This document shows positions 19,698 through 28,308 of a stretch of 64,000 nucleotides of DNA, one piece after another; the first letter of the stretch is position 1, and every line of letters begins with the position of its first letter. The position numbers and the translations under genes are program-made. Origin of the DNA: Cupriavidus sp. AU9028 (GTDB taxonomy: Bacteria; Pseudomonadota; Gammaproteobacteria; Burkholderiales; Burkholderiaceae); NCBI RefSeq assembly GCF_019795295.1, contig NZ_JAIMCG010000012.1, forward strand, positions 1-64,000. The letters are read 5' to 3'. Below the pieces are notes generated by a model. It saw only the letters and a list, made by a program, of their open reading frames with translations, did not search any database and was not told the DNA's origin.

Positions 19698-20500
19698 TGC
19701 AGATCCTGTCCGGTACCGCTGCGGCCTCGGCCGGCGAGCGCGACGCCATCACCGTGTCGATCGTCAGCCATGGACAGATGGCGCTGATGACGCCGCTGCT
19801 TGCGCAGCTGCAGCGCCTGTCGGCACGCATCCCGCTCCATCTGGTGGTGACGCTGAACCTGCCCGAAGCGGTGCCGGCGATCGAGCAGACACCGCGCTTC
19901 CGGCTGACCTGGTTGCGCAACGATCGACCGCTGGGCTTTGGCGCCAATCACAACCGTGCGTTTGCGCACTGTCGTACCGCCTGTTTCTGTGTGCTAAATC
20001 CCGACGTGAGGCTGGAGGCAGGCAGCCTGGCGATCCTCGCCGACGTGGTCGCCCGGCGCCCCGGCGTGGCGGGTCCGCGGGTCGTGTCGCCGCGCGGCAC
20101 CGTGGAGGACAGCGCGCGTCATGTGCCGTCGGTGTGGCGCCTGCTGCGGCGATGGGCGAGTGGGCGTTTCGAGGCGGAATACCCGACCGACCAGTCCGAG
20201 CAGCAGGTGGACTGGATCGCCGGCATGTGCATGGTCTTCGACAGCGCAAGCTTTGCTCGCGTCGGCGGGTTCGACGAGACCTTCTGGTTGTATTGCGAGG
20301 ATGTCGATCTCTGCCTGCGCATGCATCTGGCCGGCCTGCGGGTCACCTGGGTGCAGGACGCCGTCGTGGTACACGATGCCCAGCGCGCCAGCCGTCGCCG
20401 CTGGCGCTATCTGGCATGGCATGTGGAAAGCCTCATCAGGCTGCTTTGTTCGCCGACCTACTGGCGCTTCCGCATGAAGACAAGACAGGCGTGCCAGTAA
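19694..20500 (+). CDS. GT2 glycosyltransferase, WbbL-like (probable rhamnosyltransferase)
   Basis: This cytoplasmic GT-A fold transferase of 268 residues resembles WbbL, which adds rhamnose to GlcNAc-PP-undecaprenol. Visible features are ITVSIVSHGQM at the N-terminus, LGFGANHNRAF, the acidic LNPDVRLEAGS site, and GGFDETFWLYCEDVDLCLR near 190-208. Its position directly after rmlBDAC and before a WecA-like gene supports rhamnosyl transfer to a lipid-linked GlcNAc. The acceptor is inferred from context only. ATG codons at 19694 and 19697 are both possible starts. Confidence 0.82.
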   Translation: MMQILSGTAAASAGERDAITVSIVSHGQMALMTPLLAQLQRLSARIPLHLVVTLNLPEAVPAIEQTPRFRLTWLRNDRPLGFGANHNRAFAHCRTACFCVLNPDVRLEAGSLAILADVVARRPGVAGPRVVSPRGTVEDSARHVPSVWRLLRRWASGRFEAEYPTDQSEQQVDWIAGMCMVFDSASFARVGGFDETFWLYCEDVDLCLRMHLAGLRVTWVQDAVVVHDAQRASRRRWRYLAWHVESLIRLLCSPTYWRFRMKTRQACQ

Positions 20501-20514
20501 CCGTGCCCCCTCCC

Positions 20515-21597
20515 ATGTTCGAGTATTTCTGGGTTCCTTCCCTCGCCTTCCTGCTCTGCCTGCTCGCGATCCTGGTATTGCGGCCGGTAGCGGAGGCGGC
20601 CGGCCTCGTCGATCGCCCCAACGCGCGCAAGCGGCACGACGGCGAGGTGCCGCTGGTCGGCGGCATCGCGGTGCTGTTCTCGGTCGCCATCACCGGGCTG
20701 CTGTTCGTCTATCTGCCCGGTACCTTCACGCCGCTGCTGGCAGGCCTCACGCTGCTGGCAACCATCGGCGTGATGGACGACATGGTGGACGTGTCGCCGA
20801 TGACCAAGCTGGTGCTGCAGATCTTCGCCGCGATCCTGATGACCTCCTGGGGCGGCAACTACCTGACCACCCTGGGCGACCTGTTCGGGCATCGCGAGAT
20901 CCTGCTGGCGAACTGGGGCATTCCGATCACGCTGTTCGCGGTCGTCGCGGTGGTCAACGCGATGAACATGTGCGACGGCATGGACGGCCTGGCCGGCGGG
21001 CTGGCGCTGGTCATCTTCGGCTGGTTCGCCTACGCCGCCAGCCTGATCGGCGACGTGCCGACGCAGCGGGTCTGCATGATCTTCTGCGGTGCCATCGCCG
21101 CCTTCCTGCTGTTCAACATGCGCAACCCGCTGCGAGGATGCAAGCGGGTGTTCCTCGGCGACGCCGGCAGCCTGATGCTCGGCTATGCCATCGTCTGGTT
21201 CGCCGTCGAGTTGACCCAGCCAGCACCGGGCCGTACCGAGCAGGTGCCGCCGGTGGTGATGCTGTGGGTGCTGGGCTTCGTGCTGATCGACCTGCTGGCA
21301 GTCGTGGTACGGCGCATGGCCAAGGGGAAGAATCCCTTTTCGGCCGACCGCACGCATCTGCACCACATCCTGCTGCGCCTGGACCTGAAGGCGGATGCGA
21401 TCGTCTGGATCCTGCTGGCCAGCAACTTCGCCATGGGTCTGGTCGGCATTGCCGCGTGGCAGGCGGGCTTGTCGGAACAGACGCTGTTCCTGCTGTTCCT
21501 GGCGATTTCGCTGGCGCATGTGATGGCGACCCGCAATGCCTGGCGCTTTATTCGCTTCGGGCGCCGGCTGTTGAGCCGGCGGCAACCGAAGGCATGA
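20515..21597 (+). CDS. WecA-like undecaprenyl-phosphate sugar-1-phosphate transferase
   Basis: This polytopic membrane enzyme (about 10-11 segments) starts lipid-linked polysaccharides by moving a HexNAc-1-phosphate, usually GlcNAc-1-P, onto undecaprenyl phosphate. In its 360 residues it shows IGVMDDMVDVSP with the Mg-binding Asp pair, MNMCDGMDGLAGG, FLGDAGSLMLGY, and the cytoplasmic RTHLHHILLRL. All are hallmarks of the polyprenyl-phosphate N-acetylhexosamine transferase family. ATG 20515 is used; in-frame GTGs at 20503 and 20491 would add a few residues. Substrate choice among GlcNAc, QuiNAc and FucNAc cannot be read from sequence. Confidence 0.9.
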   Translation: MFEYFWVPSLAFLLCLLAILVLRPVAEAAGLVDRPNARKRHDGEVPLVGGIAVLFSVAITGLLFVYLPGTFTPLLAGLTLLATIGVMDDMVDVSPMTKLVLQIFAAILMTSWGGNYLTTLGDLFGHREILLANWGIPITLFAVVAVVNAMNMCDGMDGLAGGLALVIFGWFAYAASLIGDVPTQRVCMIFCGAIAAFLLFNMRNPLRGCKRVFLGDAGSLMLGYAIVWFAVELTQPAPGRTEQVPPVVMLWVLGFVLIDLLAVVVRRMAKGKNPFSADRTHLHHILLRLDLKADAIVWILLASNFAMGLVGIAAWQAGLSEQTLFLLFLAISLAHVMATRNAWRFIRFGRRLLSRRQPKA

Positions 21598-21652
21598 ACC
21601 GGTCCGGGCTGCCAGGCCCGGACGCATATCGATATTCGAGAGGCTTGTTGTC

Positions 21653-22465
21653 TTGACTGCAATTGCAACTGCGCTGTGGGGGTTGAAACGAAACCGCGGC
21701 CTGATCCTGCAGATGGTGAAACGGGAGGTACTGGGACGCTACCGCGGCTCCGTCATGGGGCTCGCCTGGTCGTTCTTCAATCCGTTGCTGCTGCTGGTCG
21801 TCTATACCTTCGTTTTCTCGGTGGTGTTCAAGGCCCGCTGGGGTACCGGCGATGGTCAGGCCAGCCATTCCGAATTTGCCGTGATCCTGTTCGTCGGCAT
21901 GATGGTGCATGGGCTGTTCGCCGAGTGCGTCAACCGCGCGCCGACGCTGATCCTGAACAACGTCACCTACGTGAAGAAGGTGGTGTTTCCGCTCGAGGTG
22001 CTGCCGGTGGTGGCGCTGGGCTCTGCGCTGTTTCATCTCGCTGTCAGTTTCATCGTGCTGCTGCTGGCCGAGTACGTGATCATGGGCCGCATTCCCTGGA
22101 CCATCGTCTATGTGCCGGTGGTGTTCCTGCCGCTGGTGCTGGCGACCATCGGCGTGGCCTGGTTCCTCGCCGCGCTGGGCGTCTACGTGCGCGACATCGC
22201 CCAGGCCACTGGCTTGTTCACCACCATCCTCGCGTTCGTGTCGCCGATCTTCTATCCGATGTCGGCGCTGCCCGAGCGCTTCCAGATCTGGATGAAACTC
22301 AATCCGCTTACCTATGTCATCGAGGAGGCCCGAAACACCGTGGTGTTCGGTCGCCATCCCAACTGGCAGGAGTGGGGGCTGTACTGCGCCGGCGGGCTGG
22401 TGATCGCGCTGCTCGGCCTGATGTGGTTCCAGAAGACGCGCAAGGGGTTTGCCGATGTCCTCTGA
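21653..22465 (+). CDS. wzm: Polysaccharide ABC transporter permease (Wzm)
   Basis: This is an ABC-2 type permease of 270 residues with about six membrane segments. The N-terminal block MVKREVLGRYRGSVMGLAWS is typical of O-antigen and teichoic-acid export permeases. With the downstream ATPase it should export completed undecaprenyl-linked glycan across the inner membrane. The start is TTG 21653 with GAGAGG upstream; the 55-bp gap before it is one of the few real gaps in the operon and is A/T-richer than its surroundings. The stop overlaps wzt by 11 bp. Confidence 0.93.
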   Translation: MTAIATALWGLKRNRGLILQMVKREVLGRYRGSVMGLAWSFFNPLLLLVVYTFVFSVVFKARWGTGDGQASHSEFAVILFVGMMVHGLFAECVNRAPTLILNNVTYVKKVVFPLEVLPVVALGSALFHLAVSFIVLLLAEYVIMGRIPWTIVYVPVVFLPLVLATIGVAWFLAALGVYVRDIAQATGLFTTILAFVSPIFYPMSALPERFQIWMKLNPLTYVIEEARNTVVFGRHPNWQEWGLYCAGGLVIALLGLMWFQKTRKGFADVL

Positions 22466-23819
22466 CGACCTGGCCATCCACGTCGAGAATCTGGGCAAGT
22501 GCTACCAGATCTACGACCGCCCCCACGACCGGCTGAAGCAGTCCATCGTCCCGCGCCTGCGCCGCATGGTCGGGGCCACGCCGCGCAGCTACGCGCGCGA
22601 ATTCTGGGCGCTGCGCGACGTCAGCTTCGATGTGCGGCGCGGCGAGACGGTCGGCATCATCGGCCGCAACGGCTCCGGCAAATCGACCCTGCTGCAGATG
22701 ATCTGCGGCACGGTCACGCCGACCACGGGCGCCATCCGCACCAACGGGCGGGTGGCCGCGCTGCTCGAACTGGGCGCCGGCTTCAACCCCGAGTTCACCG
22801 GGCGGGAGAACGTCTACCTGAACGCCGCGCTGCTGGGCCTGACGCAGGACGAGGTGGAACAGCGCTTCGACCGCATCGCCGCCTTCGCCGACATCGGCAG
22901 CTTCATCGAATCGCCGGTGAAACAGTATTCGAGCGGGATGTTCGCCCGGCTGGCGTTCTCGGTGGCCATCCACGTCGATCCCGAGATCCTGATCGTCGAC
23001 GAGATCCTGGCGGTCGGCGATGCGGCGTTCCAGCGCCGGTGCATGGCGAAGTTCTATGAAGTTCGCGAGCGGGGCTGTACCATCCTGTTCGTTTCGCACG
23101 ACCAGTACCAGGTGAAGTCGATCTGCCAGCGGGCCTTGTATCTGGACAGCGGCCGCCAGGTCGCCTTCGGACCGGCCGGCCGGACCATCGATCTGTACAT
23201 GATCGATATGGAAAAGTCCTTCGCCACATCTGAGGAGGCGAAGGCGCTGCCCGCGCCCGCGGCACAGGCCGATGGCGCGGAGCAGGCGCAGCCGGTTTCC
23301 GGAGAGGGGACCGGCGACGCCACGGCCGCCGAGCAGCCGCAGCCCGCGATCGCGGCGGTCGGCACGCTGGCGCAGCCGTTCGTGATTTCCAGGGTCGCGC
23401 TGCTCGATGCCGACGGAGGCGAGATCGAGGAAATCCAGTCGGGCGAGGAAGCGGTGATCGAGATGGACTTTCGCGCCATCGACCGCGGCTTCGCCGGCGG
23501 CATCAGCTTTGTCTTCAACCTGTACCGGCATGACGGCCTGTACATCTGCGGGTCCACCACCATCATGGATGGCCTGCAGCCTTACCCGTCCGGGCAGGGC
23601 GGCACCGTCAGGGTGCGCTTTCCCGATCTGCCGCTGCTGAGCGGCCGCTACAAGTGGCGGGTTGCCATCAATGACCACGGCGGTTTCTCCGTTCTGGCCG
23701 AGGCCAAGGACGTGTGTCAATTCACGGTCGTGGACAACTTCGATTCGGTCGGCCTCGTCAATCTGCAGAGAGAATGGCAGGTGAACATAGAACAGTGCGG
23801 AGTGAAAAATAATGATTGA
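22455..23819 (+). CDS. wzt: Polysaccharide ABC transporter ATPase with C-terminal carbohydrate-binding-type domain (Wzt)
   Basis: The 454-residue protein has a nucleotide-binding domain with Walker A GRNGSGKST near 70-78, signature YSSGMFARLAFSVAI, and Walker B ILIVDEILAVGD near 180-191. A long Ala/Glu-rich linker (about 258-300) joins it to a C-terminal beta-rich domain (about 305-454). Such Wzt C-domains in E. coli O8/O9a recognise the modified non-reducing end of the finished chain. The domain therefore predicts chain termination by a capping modification, which fits the adjacent methyltransferase. ATG 22455 is preferred over an upstream TTG. The end overlaps the methyltransferase start by 8 bp. 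Confidence 0.93.
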   Translation: MSSDDLAIHVENLGKCYQIYDRPHDRLKQSIVPRLRRMVGATPRSYAREFWALRDVSFDVRRGETVGIIGRNGSGKSTLLQMICGTVTPTTGAIRTNGRVAALLELGAGFNPEFTGRENVYLNAALLGLTQDEVEQRFDRIAAFADIGSFIESPVKQYSSGMFARLAFSVAIHVDPEILIVDEILAVGDAAFQRRCMAKFYEVRERGCTILFVSHDQYQVKSICQRALYLDSGRQVAFGPAGRTIDLYMIDMEKSFATSEEAKALPAPAAQADGAEQAQPVSGEGTGDATAAEQPQPAIAAVGTLAQPFVISRVALLDADGGEIEEIQSGEEAVIEMDFRAIDRGFAGGISFVFNLYRHDGLYICGSTTIMDGLQPYPSGQGGTVRVRFPDLPLLSGRYKWRVAINDHGGFSVLAEAKDVCQFTVVDNFDSVGLVNLQREWQVNIEQCGVKNND

Positions 23820-25026
23820 GCGGTTGCATTTCGGGTCGGACGCTCCTTACAGCGGTCTGGAAGCGTCCATCCATCTGGCCCGCTACCAGCTTGCGCGCGA
23901 CTATGCGCGCGGACGCCGGGTGCTCGACATCGCCTGCGGCGAAGGCTATGGCTCGGCATGGCTGCGCCAATGGGGCGCCACCGAAGTCGACGGCGTCGAC
24001 GTGTCGGTCGATGCCGTGGAGCTGGCCAAGGCCAATTTCGGCATCGACGGCGTGCGCTTTCATGCCTATGATGCGCAGCGGGCGGTGGAGCTGTTCCCCG
24101 ATCGCAAGTTCGATCTGATCGTCTCGCTGGAAACCATCGAGCACCTGCCCGATCCGAAGCGCTACCTGCTGAACCTGAAATCGCTGCTGGCCGAAGGCGG
24201 GATCCTGATCATCAGCTGCCCCAACGACTGGTGGTACTACCCGAGCGAGCAGGAGAGCAACCCTTACCACCTGCGCAAGTACCATTTCGACGAGTTCCGC
24301 GCGATGGCCTCCGAAGTGCTGGGCGAGGCGGACCGCTGGGGCATCGGTACCGCGCTGGCCGGGTTCGTCAATTTCGATCACCAGACCATCCCCAGGGCCA
24401 GCGGCAAGGACGACCAGCGGCTGATGATGGCATCGCAGCCCTGCGAGAACGCGTATATCGTTCCGGTAACGGCGGCGGACATGACGCGCCCGGAGAACAG
24501 CAGCTATTTCTTCGGCGTCTGGGGCACCTCGGACGTGACGGCAAGCGCCGCGGTGCTGCCGGTGCCGATGGACGTCTTCCGTAACGGCCTCTACGGCAGC
24601 CAGCCGGACGGCGAGCAGCTCGAGCAGGCGATGCGGGCCGTCAATGCGGCGGCGCTGGAGCGCGAGCGGGGCGATCACGACGCCTACGAGGCGCATCTGC
24701 GCGAAGCCCGCCTGCGCATGGCGGCGCTGGTGGCCGAGAACAAGGTGCTCAAGGCGAACATGGAGAAAGTCCGTTTCGCCGGACGAGAGGCGGAAAGTGC
24801 AGTGGGCTACTGGCGCTCCGAGTGGGACCAGTTGCTGGAAAAACACGAAGCGCTCCGGCGGGAAGCCGAGAGCGCCAACGAGTACTGGCGCTCCGAATGG
24901 AACCAGCTGCTCGAAAAATACGAGGCGCTTCGGCGCCAACAGGAAGCCGCGACACAGCGGTCGGTACGGGTCAACTTGGGTAGGGCAGCGACCAAACTAA
25001 GACAAGTACTGAAACGAGTTCGATGA
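23812..25026 (+). CDS. SAM-dependent methyltransferase with repeated coiled-coil tail (WbdD-like architecture)
   Basis: The N-terminal domain (about 1-230) is a class I methyltransferase: SAM motif VLDIACGEGYGSAWL near 37-51, DLIVSLETIEHLPDP, and LAEGGILIISCPN. Residues from about 265 form a long charged helix predicted to coil. It contains two near-identical 25-residue units; YWRSEW occurs at about 333 and again at 358, each followed by a QLLEK-EALRR sequence. The last 18 residues are basic and amphipathic (LRQVLKRVR). In E. coli, WbdD caps the O-antigen and uses a coiled coil as a chain-length ruler with a membrane-binding end. No kinase domain is present here. The role is inferred from architecture and its position next to wzt. 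Confidence 0.8.
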   Translation: MIERLHFGSDAPYSGLEASIHLARYQLARDYARGRRVLDIACGEGYGSAWLRQWGATEVDGVDVSVDAVELAKANFGIDGVRFHAYDAQRAVELFPDRKFDLIVSLETIEHLPDPKRYLLNLKSLLAEGGILIISCPNDWWYYPSEQESNPYHLRKYHFDEFRAMASEVLGEADRWGIGTALAGFVNFDHQTIPRASGKDDQRLMMASQPCENAYIVPVTAADMTRPENSSYFFGVWGTSDVTASAAVLPVPMDVFRNGLYGSQPDGEQLEQAMRAVNAAALERERGDHDAYEAHLREARLRMAALVAENKVLKANMEKVRFAGREAESAVGYWRSEWDQLLEKHEALRREAESANEYWRSEWNQLLEKYEALRRQQEAATQRSVRVNLGRAATKLRQVLKRVR

Positions 25027-26984
25027 CCTTAGAGTTCAGCGCAACCGACATACAAACTCTCTACCTGACGGGCGACGGCAGCCCGGGACGAGTTCTCACC
25101 CTGCTCGATCCCGGCATGCCGGACGTTGGCTCGCCGATATGCCGGGCCCGAAACCTGTGCATCGTCATCAGCCAGCCGGTCGACATGACTGGATTGGATG
25201 GCGTGCTTGCGCGGGTGCAGGCCAGCATCCCGCGCTTTGCCGGCGAGTTCTGGTTCCGACCCTCTTCGCGCCAGGCCGTCGAAGCGATGATGGCGCGTGT
25301 GCGCGAGCTGCTGCCCGGCACCACCGTCAGGCCGCTGTCGGCGAGCACGCGCCCGCTGGGAGCGAACGAGAAGAACCACGTGCTCGCCGCGACGGCGGCG
25401 GACTGGCTGTTCTTCATCGATCCCGACCTGATGTTCACGCGGGACCTGTTCGTGACGGCGCTGAACGACCTGTGCGGCACCGGTGCGCACTTCCTCGTGC
25501 TGCCGGTGCGCAACCAGCATCAGAAGGCGGGCTGGTGGGAGGGCGTGGTCGGTACCGACGACAATGGCGACATCGTGCTGCAGGCGCGCCGGCTCTGGCG
25601 CGACAACACCTGGGAATGGTCGCCCAGCCATGATCTCGCGATCCTGGAGGACAGCGGCTTTCTGGCTCGCCGCACCAGCCTGGTCGCGGCCGGCGGTTTC
25701 CACGATGGGGACGATGGCGTCGCCATCAACGCCAACCTGTCCGCCCGCATCTTCGCCTCGGGTTACAAGGTGGCGGTGTCGTCGTACACCTTGCGAGGCG
25801 ACGTGCCCGCCGAGATCCCGCCGCGGATGGAAATCGGCACCGTGCTGCACCGGTGCGAGGACCGCATGGAGGACTGGCTCAAGCCCTACGGCCTCGAACG
25901 GCTGGTGACGCCGCCCGGCGGGGACGCCAACAGCACGCTGCTCAGTGGCGAGCGCATCAAGGTGGCGCTGGTGATCGACGTCGATTTCTGGGCGTTCGGC
26001 AATATCGCCCGGCAGGTCAGCCGCTATCTGGCGGACGAGTTCGAGTTCGTGGTGATTCCGGTCGGCGTGGTCTCCAACATCAACCAGGTGCTGATGCTGA
26101 CGCAGGGTTGCCGCATCGTGCATTTCTTCTGGCGCGAGGTGCCGCGGCAGATCGGCAGCGAGTACTACTACTCCTACGCGGAGAGCCTGGGCTTCACGGG
26201 CGAGGAGTTCGACCAGCTCTATCTGCACGACAAGCTGATCACGACCTCGGTCTACGATCACCTGCTGCTCGAGCCGGAGGAGGTCGAGTTGCGTGCGCCG
26301 ATGTACCGGGACCTGATCGCGGGCTACACGGTGTCGTCGCAGCGGCTGCACGGCATCTACTCGGCGCTGCCGGGCTATCCGGCGCCCACCGAGGTGACCG
26401 AGGATGGGGTGGACCTTGGCCTGTTCCGGCCGCAGAACCTGTCGCGCTTCGACAACGTGGCGGCGCGTCCGCTGCGCGTGGGCTGGGTCGGCAACAGCAA
26501 GTGGGAGGCCCGCACCGAGGACTTCAAGGGCCTGCACACGCTGCTCAAGCCCGCGCTGGAGGAGCTCGCGGCGGAGGGGTGGAACATCATGCCGCTCTAT
26601 GCCGACCGGCAGGACGGCTTCATCCCGCACCACCTGATGCCCGACTACTACGCGCAGATCGACGTCTACGTCTGCCCGTCGAAGATCGAGGGAACGCCGA
26701 ACCCGGTGCTGGAGGCGATGGCCTGTGGCGTGCCGGTGATTTCCACCGACGTCGGCATCGTGCCGCAGGCGTTCGGGCCGTTGCAGAAGGAATTCATGCT
26801 GCCCGAGCGCAGCAAGGAGGCGCTGAAGGTGCAGTTGCGCAAGCTGCTGGCCGATCCGTCCTGCCTGCGCCGCCTCTCGGACGAGAACCTGCAGTCCATC
26901 CAGGACTGGTCGTGGGAGATCAAGGCGCAGAAATTCCGCCACTTCTTCCATGCGGTGCTGAACCGGACGGTGACGGCTGCATGA
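25023..26984 (+). CDS. Two-domain glycosyltransferase (GT-A-like domain plus GT4)
   Basis: This 653-residue protein appears to join two transferases. The N-terminal part (about 40-290) resembles a GT-A fold, with WLFFIDPDLMFTRDL near 126-140 supplying a possible D-x-D metal site. The C-terminal part (about 320-640) is a GT-B GT4 enzyme, with VEDGVDLGLFRPQ, RVGWVGNSKW and KIEGTPNPVLEAMACGVPV, which contains the nucleotide-sugar-binding Glu. Such double enzymes can add two sugars of one repeat unit in sequence. The start overlaps the methyltransferase stop as ATGA. The first few codons are unusually A/T-rich. Sugar and linkage specificity cannot be inferred. Confidence 0.82.
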   Translation: MTLEFSATDIQTLYLTGDGSPGRVLTLLDPGMPDVGSPICRARNLCIVISQPVDMTGLDGVLARVQASIPRFAGEFWFRPSSRQAVEAMMARVRELLPGTTVRPLSASTRPLGANEKNHVLAATAADWLFFIDPDLMFTRDLFVTALNDLCGTGAHFLVLPVRNQHQKAGWWEGVVGTDDNGDIVLQARRLWRDNTWEWSPSHDLAILEDSGFLARRTSLVAAGGFHDGDDGVAINANLSARIFASGYKVAVSSYTLRGDVPAEIPPRMEIGTVLHRCEDRMEDWLKPYGLERLVTPPGGDANSTLLSGERIKVALVIDVDFWAFGNIARQVSRYLADEFEFVVIPVGVVSNINQVLMLTQGCRIVHFFWREVPRQIGSEYYYSYAESLGFTGEEFDQLYLHDKLITTSVYDHLLLEPEEVELRAPMYRDLIAGYTVSSQRLHGIYSALPGYPAPTEVTEDGVDLGLFRPQNLSRFDNVAARPLRVGWVGNSKWEARTEDFKGLHTLLKPALEELAAEGWNIMPLYADRQDGFIPHHLMPDYYAQIDVYVCPSKIEGTPNPVLEAMACGVPVISTDVGIVPQAFGPLQKEFMLPERSKEALKVQLRKLLADPSCLRRLSDENLQSIQDWSWEIKAQKFRHFFHAVLNRTVTAA

Positions 26985-27484
26985 CGGCGCCGGATCCGCG
27001 CCGCGAGGCGAGCGGGCGCGAGCCGCGCGAGGGGGACGCGCCCGCTGCCGCCGAGGGCCATCACGACGAGCAGGTGCTGGCGCGCCTGCTGCGCCAGTTC
27101 CTCGCCTTCGCCGGGATCTCCGGTGCGTGCTGGGTGCTGGACTTCGTGCTGCTGCTGATCCTTACGCTGGGGTTCGGCATGTCGGCGCTGGCCGGCAACC
27201 TGATCAGCTCGACGATCGCGGCGGGTACCGCCTTCACGATCTCGGCCCGCTACGTCTTCAAGCGTGGGGGCGGCATGCTGGCGGGCAAGCTGGCCTTCTA
27301 CCTGACGTACAACGCGCTGATGATCCTCGCCGCCTCGTGGGTGATGGGGCAACTGGTGCCGTGGCTGATGGCGTGGATGGGGCGGCCCCATGCGGTGGTG
27401 CTCGCCAAGATCCTGATCACGCCGGTGCTGATGCTGAGCAATTTTGCCGTCGGCAAGCTGACTGCCGAGCGGCTGAAAATCTAG
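26981..27484 (+). CDS. GtrA-like membrane protein
   Basis: This small polytopic protein of 167 residues has four membrane segments between about 38 and 162 and a charged, disordered N-terminus of about 30 residues. LRQFLAFAGISGACWVLDF and the later AGTAFTISARYVFKR fit the GtrA family. GtrA proteins are proposed to flip undecaprenyl-phosphate-linked glucose or another monosaccharide to the periplasm for modification of O-antigen. It overlaps the preceding glycosyltransferase as ATGA and lies 20 bp before a GT2 gene, the order usual for gtrA-gtrB. Confidence 0.85.
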   Translation: MTAPDPRREASGREPREGDAPAAAEGHHDEQVLARLLRQFLAFAGISGACWVLDFVLLLILTLGFGMSALAGNLISSTIAAGTAFTISARYVFKRGGGMLAGKLAFYLTYNALMILAASWVMGQLVPWLMAWMGRPHAVVLAKILITPVLMLSNFAVGKLTAERLKI

Positions 27485-27504
27485 ACTGAATTGCAGGAAC
27501 GACA

Positions 27505-28308
27505 ATGACCGACACGACGAAAGTCTTGCTGTTTATCCCGATGTACAACTGCGAGCGGCAGATCGGCCGCGTGCTCGGGCAGCTGGACGCACGCGCGCGC
27601 AAGGTGATCGACGCCGTCATCGTGGTCGACAATCGCAGCCCCGACGGCAGCCAGGCGGCGGCGCGCCGTGCGATGGAAACCGTGCCGGACGTGCCGGTGC
27701 GCCTGCTGGAGAACGTGGGCAACTACGGGCTGGGCGGCTCGCACAAGGTTGCCTTCGACTATGCCCGCGCGCATGGGTACAGCCACGTGATCGTGCTGCA
27801 CGGCGATGACCAGGGCGATATCCACGACCTCGTGCCGTTGCTGGAGCAGGGGCGCCATCTCGGCGTCGACTGCCTGCTGGGCGCGCGCTTCATGCGCGGG
27901 GCCCGGCTGCAGAACTACTCGCGCTTTCGCACCTTCGGCAACGAGGTGTTCAACTGGATCTTCTCCATCGCCGCGGGCAAGCGCCTGTACGACCTTGGCT
28001 CCGGGCTGAACCTGTACTCGGTGCAGGCACTCGGCCGCATTCCCTATCACCGCTACGCCAACGATCTGACGTTCAACTACTACATGATCCTGGGCACCGT
28101 CGCCGCGGGGTGGCGCATCGAGTTTTTCCCGATCTCGTGGCGCGAGGACGACCAGATCTCCAACGTCAAGCTGTTCAAGCAGGCGCGCAAGACGCTCGGG
28201 CTGGTGGCCTCGTTCTTCTTCCGCCGCCGCTGGTTCCTGGAAACCGACCATAGCGGCGCGCCCGGGCAGCAGTATCAGTCCACCGTCGTCGCGGAGTCGG
28301 CGCCGTGA
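27505..28308 (+). CDS. GT2 glycosyltransferase, polyprenyl-phosphate sugar synthase type
   Basis: The 267-residue GT-A enzyme resembles dolichol/undecaprenyl-phosphate mannosyl- or glucosyltransferases: VLLFIPMYNCERQIGRVL, VIVVDNRSPDGS and LHGDDQGDIHDL near 98-109. Next to a GtrA-like gene it would be expected to act as GtrB, charging undecaprenyl phosphate with one sugar. Unlike typical GtrB it has no C-terminal pair of membrane helices; the chain ends shortly after SFFFRRRWFLETDH. Membrane attachment would then depend on partners. AGGAACGACA precedes the ATG. The start lies 20 bp after the gtrA-like stop. Confidence 0.85.
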   Translation: MTDTTKVLLFIPMYNCERQIGRVLGQLDARARKVIDAVIVVDNRSPDGSQAAARRAMETVPDVPVRLLENVGNYGLGGSHKVAFDYARAHGYSHVIVLHGDDQGDIHDLVPLLEQGRHLGVDCLLGARFMRGARLQNYSRFRTFGNEVFNWIFSIAAGKRLYDLGSGLNLYSVQALGRIPYHRYANDLTFNYYMILGTVAAGWRIEFFPISWREDDQISNVKLFKQARKTLGLVASFFFRRRWFLETDHSGAPGQQYQSTVVAESAP

